The position numbers were made by a program, and so were the translations under genes. From NCBI RefSeq assembly GCF_000377945.1, contig NZ_KB898927.1, forward strand, positions 1-64,000: a stretch of 64,000 bases of DNA, read 5' to 3'. The notes beneath the pieces are model-generated. The model saw only the letters and a list, made by a program, of their open reading frames with translations. It did no database searches and had not been told where the DNA came from. The stretch comes from Thioalkalivibrio sulfidiphilus. Lineage in GTDB: Bacteria > Pseudomonadota > Gammaproteobacteria > Ectothiorhodospirales > Ectothiorhodospiraceae. This document shows positions 43,646 to 52,368 of the stretch, piece by piece (within the stretch, counting starts at the first letter, position 1; each line of letters opens with the position of its first letter).

Positions 43646-44599
43646 CCCGGGTTTCCAGCTCCCCCGCCTTATCATCCAGCACTTGTGCGGCGGGTGTCTT
43701 CGAAAGTCCTCCGGCGTGGTCTTCCTGGTGATGTCCTCCAGCTCGCAGGGGATCAGTTCGTCTTCGTAGAGCTTGAAGCCCCGCTTGTTGTTGGAGAAAT
43801 ACAGCACGCCGTCCGCGGTCAGCAGGCTCAGGGCCCGGTTGATCATCCAGGGGTGGTCGCGCTGCACGTCCAGGGTGGTGTCCATGGCCTTGGAGTTGGA
43901 GAACGACGGCGGGTCCATGACGATCAGGTCGAAACGCTCCTCGATACGCGAGGAGTGCTCCAGCCACTCCATCACGTCGCAGCGTTCCAGCCGGTGTTCG
44001 GGCCGGTCCAGGCCGTTGAGGCGAAGATTGCGACGGGTCCAGTCCTGGTAGGTGTTGGAGAGATCCAGGGTCAGTGAACCGCTGGCCCCGCCTGCGGCGG
44101 CGTGCACGGTGAAGCTGCCGGTGTAGGCGAACAGGTTCAGGAAGCGCTTGTCCCGGGCCTGTTCACGCACCAGGGCGCGGGTGACGCGGTGATCCAGGAA
44201 CAAGCCCGTGTCCAGGTAGCGGTGCAGGTCCACCTCGAACTTCAGTCCGTCCTCGTGCACCACGAAGGGTGCCGGCGGGTTGCCGGTGGCCGCGTACTGA
44301 TCCGTGCCCTTCTGCCGGCGGCGCACCTTGAAGGCCAGTTCTGCCGGCGGGATCCCGAACAGCCCCGCCACCGTCTCCCGCACCGCATCCACCCAGGCCT
44401 CATAGGTGGCCTCGTCCGCCTCCCAGCGGGTCTCATAGGCCTGCACGTGGGGGCGTCCCGCGTACACGTCGATGGCCACGGGAAACTCCGGCAGGTCCCG
44501 GTCGTAGATGCGGAAACACTCGATCCCCTGGCGGCGGGCCCACTTGGACCAGTGGCGGAGGTTCTTGGTGAGGCGGTTCAGGAAGGGGGTTGGGTCCAT
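43637..44599 (-). CDS. Class I SAM-dependent rRNA methyltransferase, RlmK-like (C-terminal half of RlmKL as a stand-alone protein)
   Basis: The 320 residues correspond to the C-terminal domain of RlmKL, which makes m7G2069 of 23S rRNA. They include FLNRLTKNLRHWSKWARRQG, RIYDRDLPEFPVAIDVYAG, a SAM-binding FLNLFAYTGSFTVHAA segment and the DPPSFSNSK catalytic motif. No RlmL-like THUMP domain is attached; a separate gene would be needed for m2G2445. The ATG at 44599 is chosen. Upstream, the frame continues through a 7-nt tandem repeat (Leu-Ala-Thr-Cys-His peptide), which is not part of the family. Confidence 0.85.
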   Translation of the reverse strand: MDPTPFLNRLTKNLRHWSKWARRQGIECFRIYDRDLPEFPVAIDVYAGRPHVQAYETRWEADEATYEAWVDAVRETVAGLFGIPPAELAFKVRRRQKGTDQYAATGNPPAPFVVHEDGLKFEVDLHRYLDTGLFLDHRVTRALVREQARDKRFLNLFAYTGSFTVHAAAGGASGSLTLDLSNTYQDWTRRNLRLNGLDRPEHRLERCDVMEWLEHSSRIEERFDLIVMDPPSFSNSKAMDTTLDVQRDHPWMINRALSLLTADGVLYFSNNKRGFKLYEDELIPCELEDITRKTTPEDFRRHPPHKCWMIRRGSWKPGMK

Positions 44600-44603
44600 G
44601 ACA

Positions 44604-44740
44604 GTGGCAAGTGGCAAGTGGCAAGTGGCAAGTGGCAAGTGGCAAGTGGCAAGTGGCAAGGATACACCGTGTACCCCCGCACTTCCCGGAGGGAAGTGCC
44701 CGCCTTTCCTTGCCACTTGAGACTAGCCACTGGCCACTGC
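44604..44740. repeat. Hairpin repeat, 7-nt-period family (GTGGCAA type), with eight perfect tandem units
   Basis: GTGGCAA is repeated eight times without change (44604-44659). The right arm (44708-44740, ending CTAGCCACTGGCCACTGCC) is nearly identical to the right arm at 3694-3724. It lies between the divergent rlmK-like and selO starts and ends five bases upstream of the rlmK-like ATG. Confidence 0.88.
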
Positions 44741-44797
44741 CTTAAACCCCGCTGTTTCTGTGTTGATACGGTGCCTCCCGGGCCCCACCATCTGCCC

Positions 44798-46276
<1,479 letters not shown>

Positions 46277-46283
46277 GCGCGAT

Positions 46284-46362
46284 TTAAAATTCAAAATTCA
46301 AAATTCAAAATTCAAAGGAAGCGTCTGGCCCCTTTAAATTTTGAATCTTGAATTTTGAATTT
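46284..46362. repeat. Hairpin repeat, 7-nt-period family (AAATTCA type)
   Basis: Four near-perfect AAATTCA units (46284-46318) pair with the AT-rich right arm TTTAAATTTTGAATCTTGAA (46333 onward). It is the only strongly AT-rich member of the superfamily in this window. A TATAAT hexamer lies just outside it. Confidence 0.85.
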
Positions 46363-46380
46363 AATCGACGGGGTTATAAT
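46355..46380 (+). promoter_or_regulatory. Possible promoter with perfect TATAAT
   Basis: TATAAT is at 46375-46380. The nearest -35-like hexamer (TTGAAT at 46355) has a 14-base spacer, too short for a strong promoter, and another at 46348 has 21. If used, its upstream part is provided by the repeat arm. Confidence 0.35.
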
Positions 46381-46410
46381 GCCCGCCTCACGTTAACCTC
46401 CGGGCCTGTC

Positions 46411-46776
46411 ATGTTCACCCAGCAACAGATCGACGAACACCGCGAGCGGCTGGAGCAGGTGGTGGCGACCGTGCACCACTTCTCGGCAGCCATCTTCATT
46501 CTGACCTTCATCGGCTACGGCCTGGCGGTGTATCTCTGGTTCCAGGATCAGACCTGGGCCGGACTGATCGTGGCCACCTTCAGTTATCTCTTCTTCCGGC
46601 AGTTCAGGAGCCTTTCGATCGGTCTGGCGCGCATGAAGCTGCGCGAGCGGGAGGGTTTTGCCGAGACCTGGCAGTTGCTGGACGAGGCTCTGAAATCCGA
46701 ACGCCCCCAAGCGGTCATGCTGGCCCTGGAAACGCGGCTTCGTGCGCCGCGTGAGAATGAGCAGGAAAAGCCTTAA
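46411..46776 (+). CDS. Small two-helix inner-membrane protein, function unknown
   Basis: The 121 residues from the ATG at 46411 contain a soluble N-terminal helix (MFTQQQIDEHRERLEQVVAT). Two transmembrane segments at about 30-48 (AAIFILTFIGYGLAVYLWF) and 53-68 follow, then a charged helical C-terminus. I do not recognise the family. No partner is suggested by its neighbours (selO upstream, cyaY convergent). Confidence 0.65.
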   Translation: MFTQQQIDEHRERLEQVVATVHHFSAAIFILTFIGYGLAVYLWFQDQTWAGLIVATFSYLFFRQFRSLSIGLARMKLREREGFAETWQLLDEALKSERPQAVMLALETRLRAPRENEQEKP

Positions 46777-46779
46777 AAG

Positions 46780-46873
46780 CTTTCAACGCGAAGGCGCAAA
46801 GACGCAAAGATCGCAAAGGCTTTTTTAAAAAGGCTTTTTTGCGTCCTCTGCGTCTTTGCGCCTTCGCGTTGGA
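46780..46873. repeat. Hairpin repeat, 8-nt-period family (GCAAAG type), before cyaY
   Basis: The left arm TTTCAACGCGAAGGCGCAAA pairs with the right arm CGTCTTTGCGCCTTCGCGTT. The loop is CTTTTTTAAAAAGGCTTTTT, itself a palindrome. It lies between convergent genes. Confidence 0.88.
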
Positions 46874-46887
46874 TTTTCAGACTCGAT

Positions 46888-47211
46888 TCAGAGCCTGATC
46901 GTCTCACCACAGCACGCGCTCAGTACCCGGTTCAGGGTGTCGGTGAGGCTTTCTCCCGTGCGGTCGTTGAGCCAGTCGTCCCTGTCGGCATCGTAGCTAA
47001 AGTGGGCGGGGCCCTCCGGCGAGGCGAGCCAGATCTGGTTGGCGGCCTCCTGACGGTTGAGGATCACCTTGCCGCCGTCCTCGAACTCCACGGTCAACAC
47101 ACCGTCGATAATGTCCATGTCCAGGTCCGCCAGGGCATCGAATGCACTCATGCGCTCGAGCAGGGATTCCAGGGTCTGTTCCGCGTGCAGGGAGAAGGAG
47201 ATGTCGGCCAT
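46888..47211 (-). CDS. cyaY: Frataxin-like iron-sulfur assembly protein CyaY
   Basis: CyaY binds iron and modulates IscS-dependent Fe-S cluster assembly. The 107 residues show the acidic first helix (FSLHAEQTLESLLERM...DLDMDI), then GVLTVEFEDGGKVILNRQEA and NQIWLASPEGPAHFSYD, and a WLNDRTGESL segment. Length is typical of bacterial CyaY. It is followed by the DUF423 gene upstream on the same strand (24-base gap). Confidence 0.93.
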   Translation of the reverse strand: MADISFSLHAEQTLESLLERMSAFDALADLDMDIIDGVLTVEFEDGGKVILNRQEAANQIWLASPEGPAHFSYDADRDDWLNDRTGESLTDTLNRVLSACCGETIRL

Positions 47212-47235
47212 GGGATAGTCTCTTGAGTCGTGGGT

Positions 47236-47616
47236 TCAGGGGTGCTTGAAGCCCTTCCAGGCGCTCCAGGCGAGGATGAGCCAGGCAAGGATGAAGGCGG
47301 TGCCGCCGACGGGGGTGATGGGGCCCAGCCAGCGCATGCCCGTGAGCATCAGCAAGTAGAGGCTGCCGGAGAACAGCAGGATTCCGGCCAGCATGAACAG
47401 ACCTGCCGCGCGCGCACCGCGCTCCGGCAAGTGCGCGTACAGGGCGCCGAGCAGCAGCAGACCCAGGGCGTGCCAGGCCTGGTACCGCACCGCCGTGTGC
47501 CAGGCAGCCAGACGCGCGGGCTCCAGGGTGTCGCGCAGTCCATGGGCACCGAAGGCGCCCAGGATCACGGCCAGGGCCATGAGGGCCGCGCCGGTGGTGA
47601 TGAACAGTCGTTGCAT
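47236..47616 (-). CDS. DUF423-family inner-membrane protein (YgdD/YwdK-like)
   Basis: The 126 residues have four hydrophobic helices and the family pattern: GAFGAHGLRDTLEPARLAAW near residue 22, TAVRYQAWHALGLLLLG, and GPITPVGGTAFILAWLILAW at the end. The family function is unknown to me. It reads toward cyaY and is divergent from yajQ. Confidence 0.87.
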   Translation of the reverse strand: MQRLFITTGAALMALAVILGAFGAHGLRDTLEPARLAAWHTAVRYQAWHALGLLLLGALYAHLPERGARAAGLFMLAGILLFSGSLYLLMLTGMRWLGPITPVGGTAFILAWLILAWSAWKGFKHP

Positions 47617-47622
47617 GACAAG

Positions 47623-47650
47623 TTCCGTCTGTGGAGCGCCCGATTATAAT
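47623..47650 (+). promoter_or_regulatory. Promoter for yajQ
   Basis: TATAAT at 47645-47650 is preceded, with a 16-base spacer, by the weak -35 TTCCGT (47623-47628). The yajQ start is 34 bases downstream. Confidence 0.5.
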
Positions 47651-47683
47651 GGGCCCCATCGCATTAACCAGTGGAGAAAGGCC

Positions 47684-48166
47684 ATGCCCTCATTCGACGT
47701 GGTGTCCGAGGTGGACATGCAGGAATTGCGCAACGCCGTGGATCAGACCCAGCGGGAGATCGACACGCGCTACGACTTCAAGGGCACCGCCGCGGCCATC
47801 GAGCTGAACGAGATGGAGCTGACCCTGTTCGGCGACGCGGAGTTTCAGGTGGAACAGGTGATGGACATCCTGGTGCAGAAGATCGCCAAGCGCGGCATCG
47901 ACGTGGGTTGCCTCGAACCCGGAAAGCTGGAGGAGGGCGGCGGCAAGGCCCGGCGCACCGTGAAGGTGCTGGCCGGCATCGACACCGACACCGCCCGCAA
48001 GATCGTCAAGCTCATCAAGGAGGCCAAGCTCAAGGTGCAGGCCGCCATCCAGGGCGACAAGGTGCGCGTCACCGGCAAGAAGCGCGACGATCTGCAGGCG
48101 GTCATCGCCCTGTTACGTCAGGCCGATGTCGGCCTGCCGCTGCAATACAACAACTTCAGGGACTGA
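47684..48166 (+). CDS. yajQ: YajQ-family nucleotide-binding protein
   Basis: From the ATG at 47684 there are 160 residues: MPSFDVVSEVDMQELRNAVD, TRYDFKGTAAAIELNE, AKRGIDVGCLEPGKLEEGGG, and GKKRDDLQAVIALLRQADVG. Members are ferredoxin-like two-domain proteins that bind nucleotides; a Xanthomonas homologue binds cyclic di-GMP. An in-frame upstream extension overlaps the promoter and is rejected. A ribosome-binding site (GGAGAAAGG) is 4-12 bases upstream. Confidence 0.93.
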   Translation: MPSFDVVSEVDMQELRNAVDQTQREIDTRYDFKGTAAAIELNEMELTLFGDAEFQVEQVMDILVQKIAKRGIDVGCLEPGKLEEGGGKARRTVKVLAGIDTDTARKIVKLIKEAKLKVQAAIQGDKVRVTGKKRDDLQAVIALLRQADVGLPLQYNNFRD

Positions 48167-48180
48167 AGGAGATCGCAGAG

Positions 48181-48246
48181 ACAAGATACAAGAGGCAAGA
48201 GGCAAGAAAAAACGGTTTCAACTTGCCTCTTGCCTCTTGCCTCTAG
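48181..48246. repeat. Hairpin repeat, 7-nt-period family (GAGGCAA type)
   Basis: The units ACAAGAT, ACAAGAG, GCAAGAG, GCAAG (left) pair with CTTGC, CTCTTGC, CTCTTGC, CTCT (right, 48222-48246) over a 15-base loop. It lies between the convergent yajQ and 48252 genes. Confidence 0.85.
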
Positions 48247-48251
48247 CGCCT

Positions 48252-48572
48252 TCATTCCATATCGCTGTCCATGTCCTGTCCAGGTACCCAGCCAGCCTCC
48301 TGGGCGCGGGCGATGGCGGCATCGTAGATGCGGGTGTGCTTCTCCCGCAGTTCCGGCGGCAGGCGGCTCACCAGGTGGCCGTAGGGTTCCCAGGCGATAT
48401 TGACCTTGTCGTAGAGCATCTGGATATCAGCCAGCTTCCAGCCCTCGCAGGTCTCGTCCTCGGCGATCAGGCCGAAGACCCAGGCGTCCTTGATGATGGT
48501 GCCGATGGCGGTCATGCCGCCGTGCAGGTCGTTGTGGATGCCCACGTAGGTCTTGGAACTGCGGTCTGTCAT
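48252..48572 (-). CDS. Conserved-looking protein of unknown function
   Basis: The 106 residues have no signal peptide or membrane segment. Striking parts are NDLHGGMTAIGTIIKDAWVF, then GLIAEDETCEGWKLADIQML and the Tyr-rich YDKVNIAWEPYGHLV. Composition and codon use look native. I do not recognise a family. The gene is monocistronic between a hairpin repeat and a divergent membrane-anchored Rieske-like gene. Confidence 0.65.
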   Translation of the reverse strand: MTDRSSKTYVGIHNDLHGGMTAIGTIIKDAWVFGLIAEDETCEGWKLADIQMLYDKVNIAWEPYGHLVSRLPPELREKHTRIYDAAIARAQEAGWVPGQDMDSDME

Positions 48573-48670
48573 GGTTGATACCGTTCGCGTGTCTGCTGGG
48601 TCAGGCCGGTATTCTACGTGCCAGGGGCGTTCCGGAACATGTTCCCGGTGAGATGAATCGGAGTTTCTTC

Positions 48671-49228
48671 ATGCAAGCGCTTCCAGTCAGACGCCTCTAT
48701 TACCGTGTGATCCTCAAGCTCATGGTCCTAGGGCTGGTGCTGTTCGTGGCTCAGGCGATGATCCGGGGTTTCTTCAGCAACCCGGAAACCGATAACCGCC
48801 TTGCCCTGGGCGTGGACCTGAGCGCGCTGGCCCCCGGTGAAATGCAGCGTGTGGACTGGGCCGGCAGGGAGGTGCTGGTGCTGCGCCGCAGCCCCGCCAT
48901 GGACGCGGCGGACGCGGCCCACGAGGACCGGCTCTATGACCCCGATTCCCGCCTGAGCGTCCAGCCCCGGGCGGCCCGCAACCCCGAGCGCACCCTGGTG
49001 CCGGGTTACTTCATCGCCTACGGACAGGGCACGGACCTTTCCTGCCCCCTGGACCTGGTCAGCCCCGAGGCCGCCGACGAGGCGGGCTGGGGCGGTGGCT
49101 TCACCGACCGCTGCCGGGGCTCCCGCTACGACTTCGCCGGGCGCGTCTACGACGGCCAGCCCGCCCGCCGCAACCTGGAAATCCCCGCCTATCGGGTGGA
49201 GGGTGCGCGTATTGTCTTGGGTGAGTGA
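48671..49228 (+). CDS. Membrane-anchored Rieske-fold-like protein lacking the cluster histidines
   Basis: The 185 residues begin with a transmembrane anchor (RVILKLMVLGLVLFVAQAMI, 12-31). The C-terminal part resembles the Rieske domain of bc1 complexes: FTDRCRGSRYDFAGRVYDGQ (146-165) corresponds to the CPCHGSxYDxxGRV box, followed by ARRNLEIPAYRV. The ligand His is Arg (C148-R149) and the first box reads LSCPLD with no CTHxxC. A 2Fe-2S cluster is therefore unlikely. The start at 48671 has GGAG seven bases upstream; an ATG at 48653 is also in frame. Confidence 0.65.
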   Translation: MQALPVRRLYYRVILKLMVLGLVLFVAQAMIRGFFSNPETDNRLALGVDLSALAPGEMQRVDWAGREVLVLRRSPAMDAADAAHEDRLYDPDSRLSVQPRAARNPERTLVPGYFIAYGQGTDLSCPLDLVSPEAADEAGWGGGFTDRCRGSRYDFAGRVYDGQPARRNLEIPAYRVEGARIVLGE

Positions 49229-49230
49229 TT

Positions 49231-49336
49231 AAAGGCTTTCAACGCAAAGGCGCAAAGACGCAAAGATCGCAAAGGTTTTTTCGTCAAAAAGCCTTTTTGC
49301 GTCCTCTGCGTCTTTGCGCCTTTGCGTTGAGTCTTT
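49231..49336. repeat. Hairpin repeat, 8-nt-period family (GCAAAG type), before rsmJ
   Basis: The left arm (CTTTCAACGCAAAGGCGCAA...) pairs with the right arm ending TTTGCGCCTTTGCGTTGA. The loop GGTTTTTTCGTCAAAAAGCC is partly palindromic. It is the last clear member of this superfamily; none is seen from here to the window end. Confidence 0.88.
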
Positions 49337-49355
49337 TCACGCCAAGAACCGCGGC

Positions 49356-50123
49356 TCATCCCGTCAGGTAAACATCGAAGCGGGTGGTCTTGCCGGGGAT
49401 CTGGTGGCTGGGTTTGCGGGCGCCGAGGGGTTCGGCGCGGGCAGGGCGCTTGACTACCACCCGGCGTTTCGCCACGGCGAGGGCGGCCTCCAGGGTCTCG
49501 GGGGCGTCCTGGTCATCGCCCACCAGGGCACGGAACACGCGCATCTCCTTCTTCACCAGGGCGCTCTTGTCCCGGTGGGGGTACATGGGGTCCAGGTAGA
49601 CCACCTCGGGCCGCGAGGCCTCGTCCAGCGCCGAGAGCCAGTCCCGGGCGTTGCCAGTGACCAGGTGCATGCGCGCGATGGTCTGCGCCAGGTCCGCGTC
49701 CCGGGCGGCCCGTTCCAGACCGTCGGCCAGCAGGGCCGCGATCACGGGTTCCCGTTCCAGCAGGGTCACCTGACAGCCGAGACTGGCGAGTACGAAGCCG
49801 TCACGGCCCAGCCCGGCGGTGGCGTCCACTACGCTGGGCCGCTCGCTGCCCTTGATGCCCACCGCCCGTGCCAGGGGCTCGCTGCGCAGGTTGATGCGGG
49901 CCTGGCGATAGCCCAGGCGCCCGGTCACGAAATCCACCTGGATGGGGCCGGGTGCGTCGGAAGCGGTGAGCGCGAGGCTCAGGCCATGGCCGTCGAGGAT
50001 CAGCACCAAGGGTGTGCCGGCCGGTTCACCGGCCAGAGACAGGTTCAGCTCAGCAGCCAGGGCATCGGCCCGTTCCCGTAGGTCCTCGGATGCGTAACGG
50101 ATGCTGATACGGGTATCTGACAT
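49356..50123 (-). CDS. rsmJ: 16S rRNA (guanine1516-N2)-methyltransferase
   Basis: RsmJ (YhiQ) modifies G1516 of 16S rRNA. The 255 residues include VDFVTGRLGYRQARINLRSE, the SAM-binding VVDATAGLGRDGFVLASLG near residue 98, and the catalytic motif VVYLDPMYPHRDKSALVKKE near 175. Length is normal. The slyX gene lies 25 bases upstream on the same strand. Confidence 0.93.
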   Translation of the reverse strand: MSDTRISIRYASEDLRERADALAAELNLSLAGEPAGTPLVLILDGHGLSLALTASDAPGPIQVDFVTGRLGYRQARINLRSEPLARAVGIKGSERPSVVDATAGLGRDGFVLASLGCQVTLLEREPVIAALLADGLERAARDADLAQTIARMHLVTGNARDWLSALDEASRPEVVYLDPMYPHRDKSALVKKEMRVFRALVGDDQDAPETLEAALAVAKRRVVVKRPARAEPLGARKPSHQIPGKTTRFDVYLTG

Positions 50124-50148
50124 GGTCTGCGTGTGGCTGCAGGCGGCC

Positions 50149-50364
50149 TCAATAATGGGGCGGCGGCGGTTCCTGGTTCGGATCCATGAGCGGGTTCTCG
50201 ATCACGGCCGCCAGCCGTTGCCGCAGTCCCTCCATCTGCAGCTGCAGGCTGTCGATGCGCTGCTGTTGTTCAATCATGGTCTGGTTGAGGCTCTGCAGGA
50301 GATCCTCCTGGTGGGCCAGACGGATCTCCAGTTCCACCACCCGTGCTTCCAGTGCATCGCTCAT
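50149..50364 (-). CDS. slyX: SlyX family coiled-coil protein
   Basis: The 71 residues are mostly a single coiled coil (VVELEIRLAHQEDLLQSLNQ, QQQRIDSLQLQMEGLRQRL) ending in a proline-rich PNQEPPPPHY, the classic SlyX tail. Function is unknown beyond a historical link to phage lysis. It sits 12 bases after the dehydrogenase gene on the same strand. Confidence 0.9.
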   Translation of the reverse strand: MSDALEARVVELEIRLAHQEDLLQSLNQTMIEQQQRIDSLQLQMEGLRQRLAAVIENPLMDPNQEPPPPHY

Positions 50365-50376
50365 GGCAGGGCTCCC

Positions 50377-51336
50377 TCAGACCGTGCGACGGGGCGCGCC
50401 CGCCAGATAGGCCTGGATGTTGTCGGTCACCTGGTCGATGACCCGCTGGCGCGCCTCCCGGGCGGCCCAGGCGATGTGGGGCGTGACGATCAGGTTGGGG
50501 ATGTCCGGCGCCAGCAGGGGATGATCGGCGGGGGGTGGTTCCTGGTCCAGCACGTCGATGCCGGCGCCGCCGATGACACCCCGGCGCAGGGCGTCGGCCA
50601 GGGCGGCGTTGTCCACCACCGCGCCCCGGGCGGCGTTGATGAGCAGGGCGTCGGGTTTCATGGCGGCCAGGGCCCGGGCGTCGATCAGGTGCCGGGTCTG
50701 GTTCGTGAGCGGGCAGTGCAGGGTCAGGATGTCCGATTCGGCCAGCACGCGTTCCAAAGGCAGGCGGTCCGGATCGTTGCCCGGGGACACCAGGCTGTCC
50801 GCCACGATCACCCTGAGGCCGAAACACTCGGCGGTGCGCGCCACGGCCTGGCCGAGCACGCCGTAGCCGACGATGCCCAGGGTGAGGCCGGCGAGTTCAC
50901 GGATGGGGTGGTCCAGGAGACAGAACTGGCGGCTGTCCTGCCACAGGCCCCGGGCCACGTCACGCTGGTAGTCCCCAAGGCGCGTGGTCAGGGCCAGGAT
51001 CAGGGTGAACACGTGTTGCACCACCGAGGCAGTGCCGTAGTCGCGCACATTGCACACCGTGATGCTGCGCTCCCGTGCCGCCTCCAGGTCCACGTTGTTG
51101 GTACCCGTGGCGGCCACGCAAATGAGCCTAAGTGCCGGGGCCGCGTCCATGGCGGCCCGGTTGATCACCACCTTGTTGGTGACCACCACCTGCGCCCGGG
51201 CGATACGCGCCGGGACCTCGTCGGTCGCGGTGTAGGGGTGGATGTCCCAGTGGGGCAGGGCTGTGCGCAGGGCCGCGAGGTCGAGATCGTCGCGGTCCAT
51301 GGTTTCCAGGTCCAGCAGGACGCCGTGTTGGATCAT
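50377..51336 (-). CDS. D-2-hydroxyacid dehydrogenase (glycerate dehydrogenase-like)
   Basis: This NAD-dependent dehydrogenase of 319 residues starts at MIQHGVLLDLETMDRDDLDL. The Rossmann motif GIVGYGVLGQAVARTAECFG is near residue 149. Catalytic Arg is in LINAARGAVVDNAAL, Glu near LDQEPPP, and His in LIVTPHIAWAAREARQ. The closest functional type by length and motifs is HprA/glycerate dehydrogenase; substrate is not certain. Confidence 0.85.
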   Translation of the reverse strand: MIQHGVLLDLETMDRDDLDLAALRTALPHWDIHPYTATDEVPARIARAQVVVTNKVVINRAAMDAAPALRLICVAATGTNNVDLEAARERSITVCNVRDYGTASVVQHVFTLILALTTRLGDYQRDVARGLWQDSRQFCLLDHPIRELAGLTLGIVGYGVLGQAVARTAECFGLRVIVADSLVSPGNDPDRLPLERVLAESDILTLHCPLTNQTRHLIDARALAAMKPDALLINAARGAVVDNAALADALRRGVIGGAGIDVLDQEPPPADHPLLAPDIPNLIVTPHIAWAAREARQRVIDQVTDNIQAYLAGAPRRTV

Positions 51337-51360
51337 GATTTTCAGTCCTTCAATGCAGAA

Positions 51361-51382
51361 GGGCCCCGCCAAGGCGGGGCCC
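51361..51382 (-). terminator. Terminator downstream of the Bax-inhibitor-1 gene
   Basis: GGGCCCCGCC pairs perfectly with GGCGGGGCCC around AA (51361-51382). On the minus strand it is followed by CTTCTGCATT, a weak T-tract. It separates the two minus-strand genes. Confidence 0.7.
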
Positions 51383-51412
51383 TTCGTATTCTACTACCGA
51401 CCGAGCCGGGGC

Positions 51413-52081
51413 TCAGTTGTCACCGCTGAAGGCATGGAACAGGTTCAGCAGGTGCAGGAACAGCACGTAGATGTTGGCGTACAGGGACACCGTCATCATC
51501 ACGTAGTTGGCCTCGCCGTCGTGCACCATGCGGCTGGTGTCGAACAGGATTGCGGCGGAGACCACCAGCACCGCCGCGGCGGAGATGGCCAGGGACAGGG
51601 CCGGTATGCCCAGAAACAGGTTGGCCACGATGGCGGCCAGCACCACCAGGAAGCCTACGAACACGAAGCCGCCCAGGAAGCTGAAGTCCTTGCGGGTGGT
51701 CAGGGCGTAGGCGGACAGGCCGACGAAGGTGACGGCGGTCGTGGCCAGGGCACCCATGACGATCTCCGAGCCGTTGGGCTGGCTGAGATACAGGGTGACG
51801 ATGGGTCCGAGCACGTAGCCCATGAAGCCGGTGAACACGAAGGTCAGGGGCAGGCTCCAGATGCTGTTGCGCACCGCGTGGATCAGGAACGGACCGCCGA
51901 TGAACACGGCGATCATCAGGATCCAGTTGATGGGACGTGCCCCGGTGGCCATGGCCACGAACGCCATGACCGCGCTGAAGGCGAGCGTCATGGACAGCAG
52001 CATGTAGGTATTGCGAATGACCTTGTTGGTGGCCAGGGTAGTGCTCTGGGCACGTGCCGTGGACAGTCTTTCGGTCTGCAT
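51413..52081 (-). CDS. Bax inhibitor-1 (YccA/TMBIM) family membrane protein
   Basis: The 222 residues contain seven hydrophobic segments and the family patterns NKVIRNTYMLLSMTLAFSAV near the N-terminus and ILFDTSRMVHDGEANYVMMT near residue 180. The terminal NIYVLFLHLLNLFHAF is also typical. E. coli YccA modulates the FtsH protease, and other members are pH-sensitive calcium leak channels. The exact role here is unknown. Confidence 0.9.
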   Translation of the reverse strand: MQTERLSTARAQSTTLATNKVIRNTYMLLSMTLAFSAVMAFVAMATGARPINWILMIAVFIGGPFLIHAVRNSIWSLPLTFVFTGFMGYVLGPIVTLYLSQPNGSEIVMGALATTAVTFVGLSAYALTTRKDFSFLGGFVFVGFLVVLAAIVANLFLGIPALSLAISAAAVLVVSAAILFDTSRMVHDGEANYVMMTVSLYANIYVLFLHLLNLFHAFSGDN

Positions 52082-52176
52082 GGGTCGTTCTCCGTTGCTG
52101 GTGGTTTCCAGTGGTGTGGGTAAAGTACCCGATTAGAGCGGCGGGTTCAAAACCTGGTTCCTCAACCGGCTGATTG

Positions 52177-52206
52177 TTGTGGGTTTTGGTGGTGGGCAGG
52201 TAACAT
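52177..52206 (+). promoter_or_regulatory. Promoter for tRNA-Ser
   Basis: TTGTGG (52177-52182), an 18-base spacer and TAACAT (52201-52206) are followed by a GC-rich discriminator (ACGCGCC) and the tRNA 5' end at 52217. Confidence 0.45.
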
Positions 52207-52216
52207 ACGCGCCTTG

Positions 52217-52306
52217 GGAGAGGTGGCAGAGCGGTTGATTGCACCGGTCTTGAAAACCGGAGACGGGGTAACCCGTTCGTGGGTTCGAATCCCACCCTCT
52301 CCGCCA
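52217..52306 (+). tRNA. tRNA-Ser(UGA)
   Basis: The acceptor GGAGAGG pairs with CCTCTCC. The anticodon stem CCGGT/ACCGG surrounds a loop with anticodon TGA, the class II variable arm is 14 or more bases (GACGGGGTAACCCGTT), and the T-arm is GTGGG-TTCGAAT-CCCAC. The 3' CCA is encoded (52304-52306). The 90-base length fits a serine tRNA, and it reads UCA codons. Confidence 0.97.
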
Positions 52307-52355
52307 TACAAAAGCAAAGGGCCCCCGGCAGTATCGGGGGCCCTTTGCTTTTGTA
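52307..52355 (+). terminator. 21-bp terminator hairpin after tRNA-Ser
   Basis: TACAAAAGCAAAGGGCCCCC (with a further G) pairs perfectly with the complementary arm 52335-52355 over GCAGTAT, ending in a T-rich segment (CTTTTGTA). A near-copy of its upper stem lies at 52511-52542. Confidence 0.9.
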
Positions 52356-52368
52356 TTGTGAGCAAGCT

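Noticed and set aside
44601-44716. N-terminal extension of the RlmK-like protein (Leu-Ala-Thr-Cys-His repeats)
   Set aside because: It is encoded entirely by the 7-nt tandem repeat and the hairpin; the family-like protein begins at the ATG at 44599.
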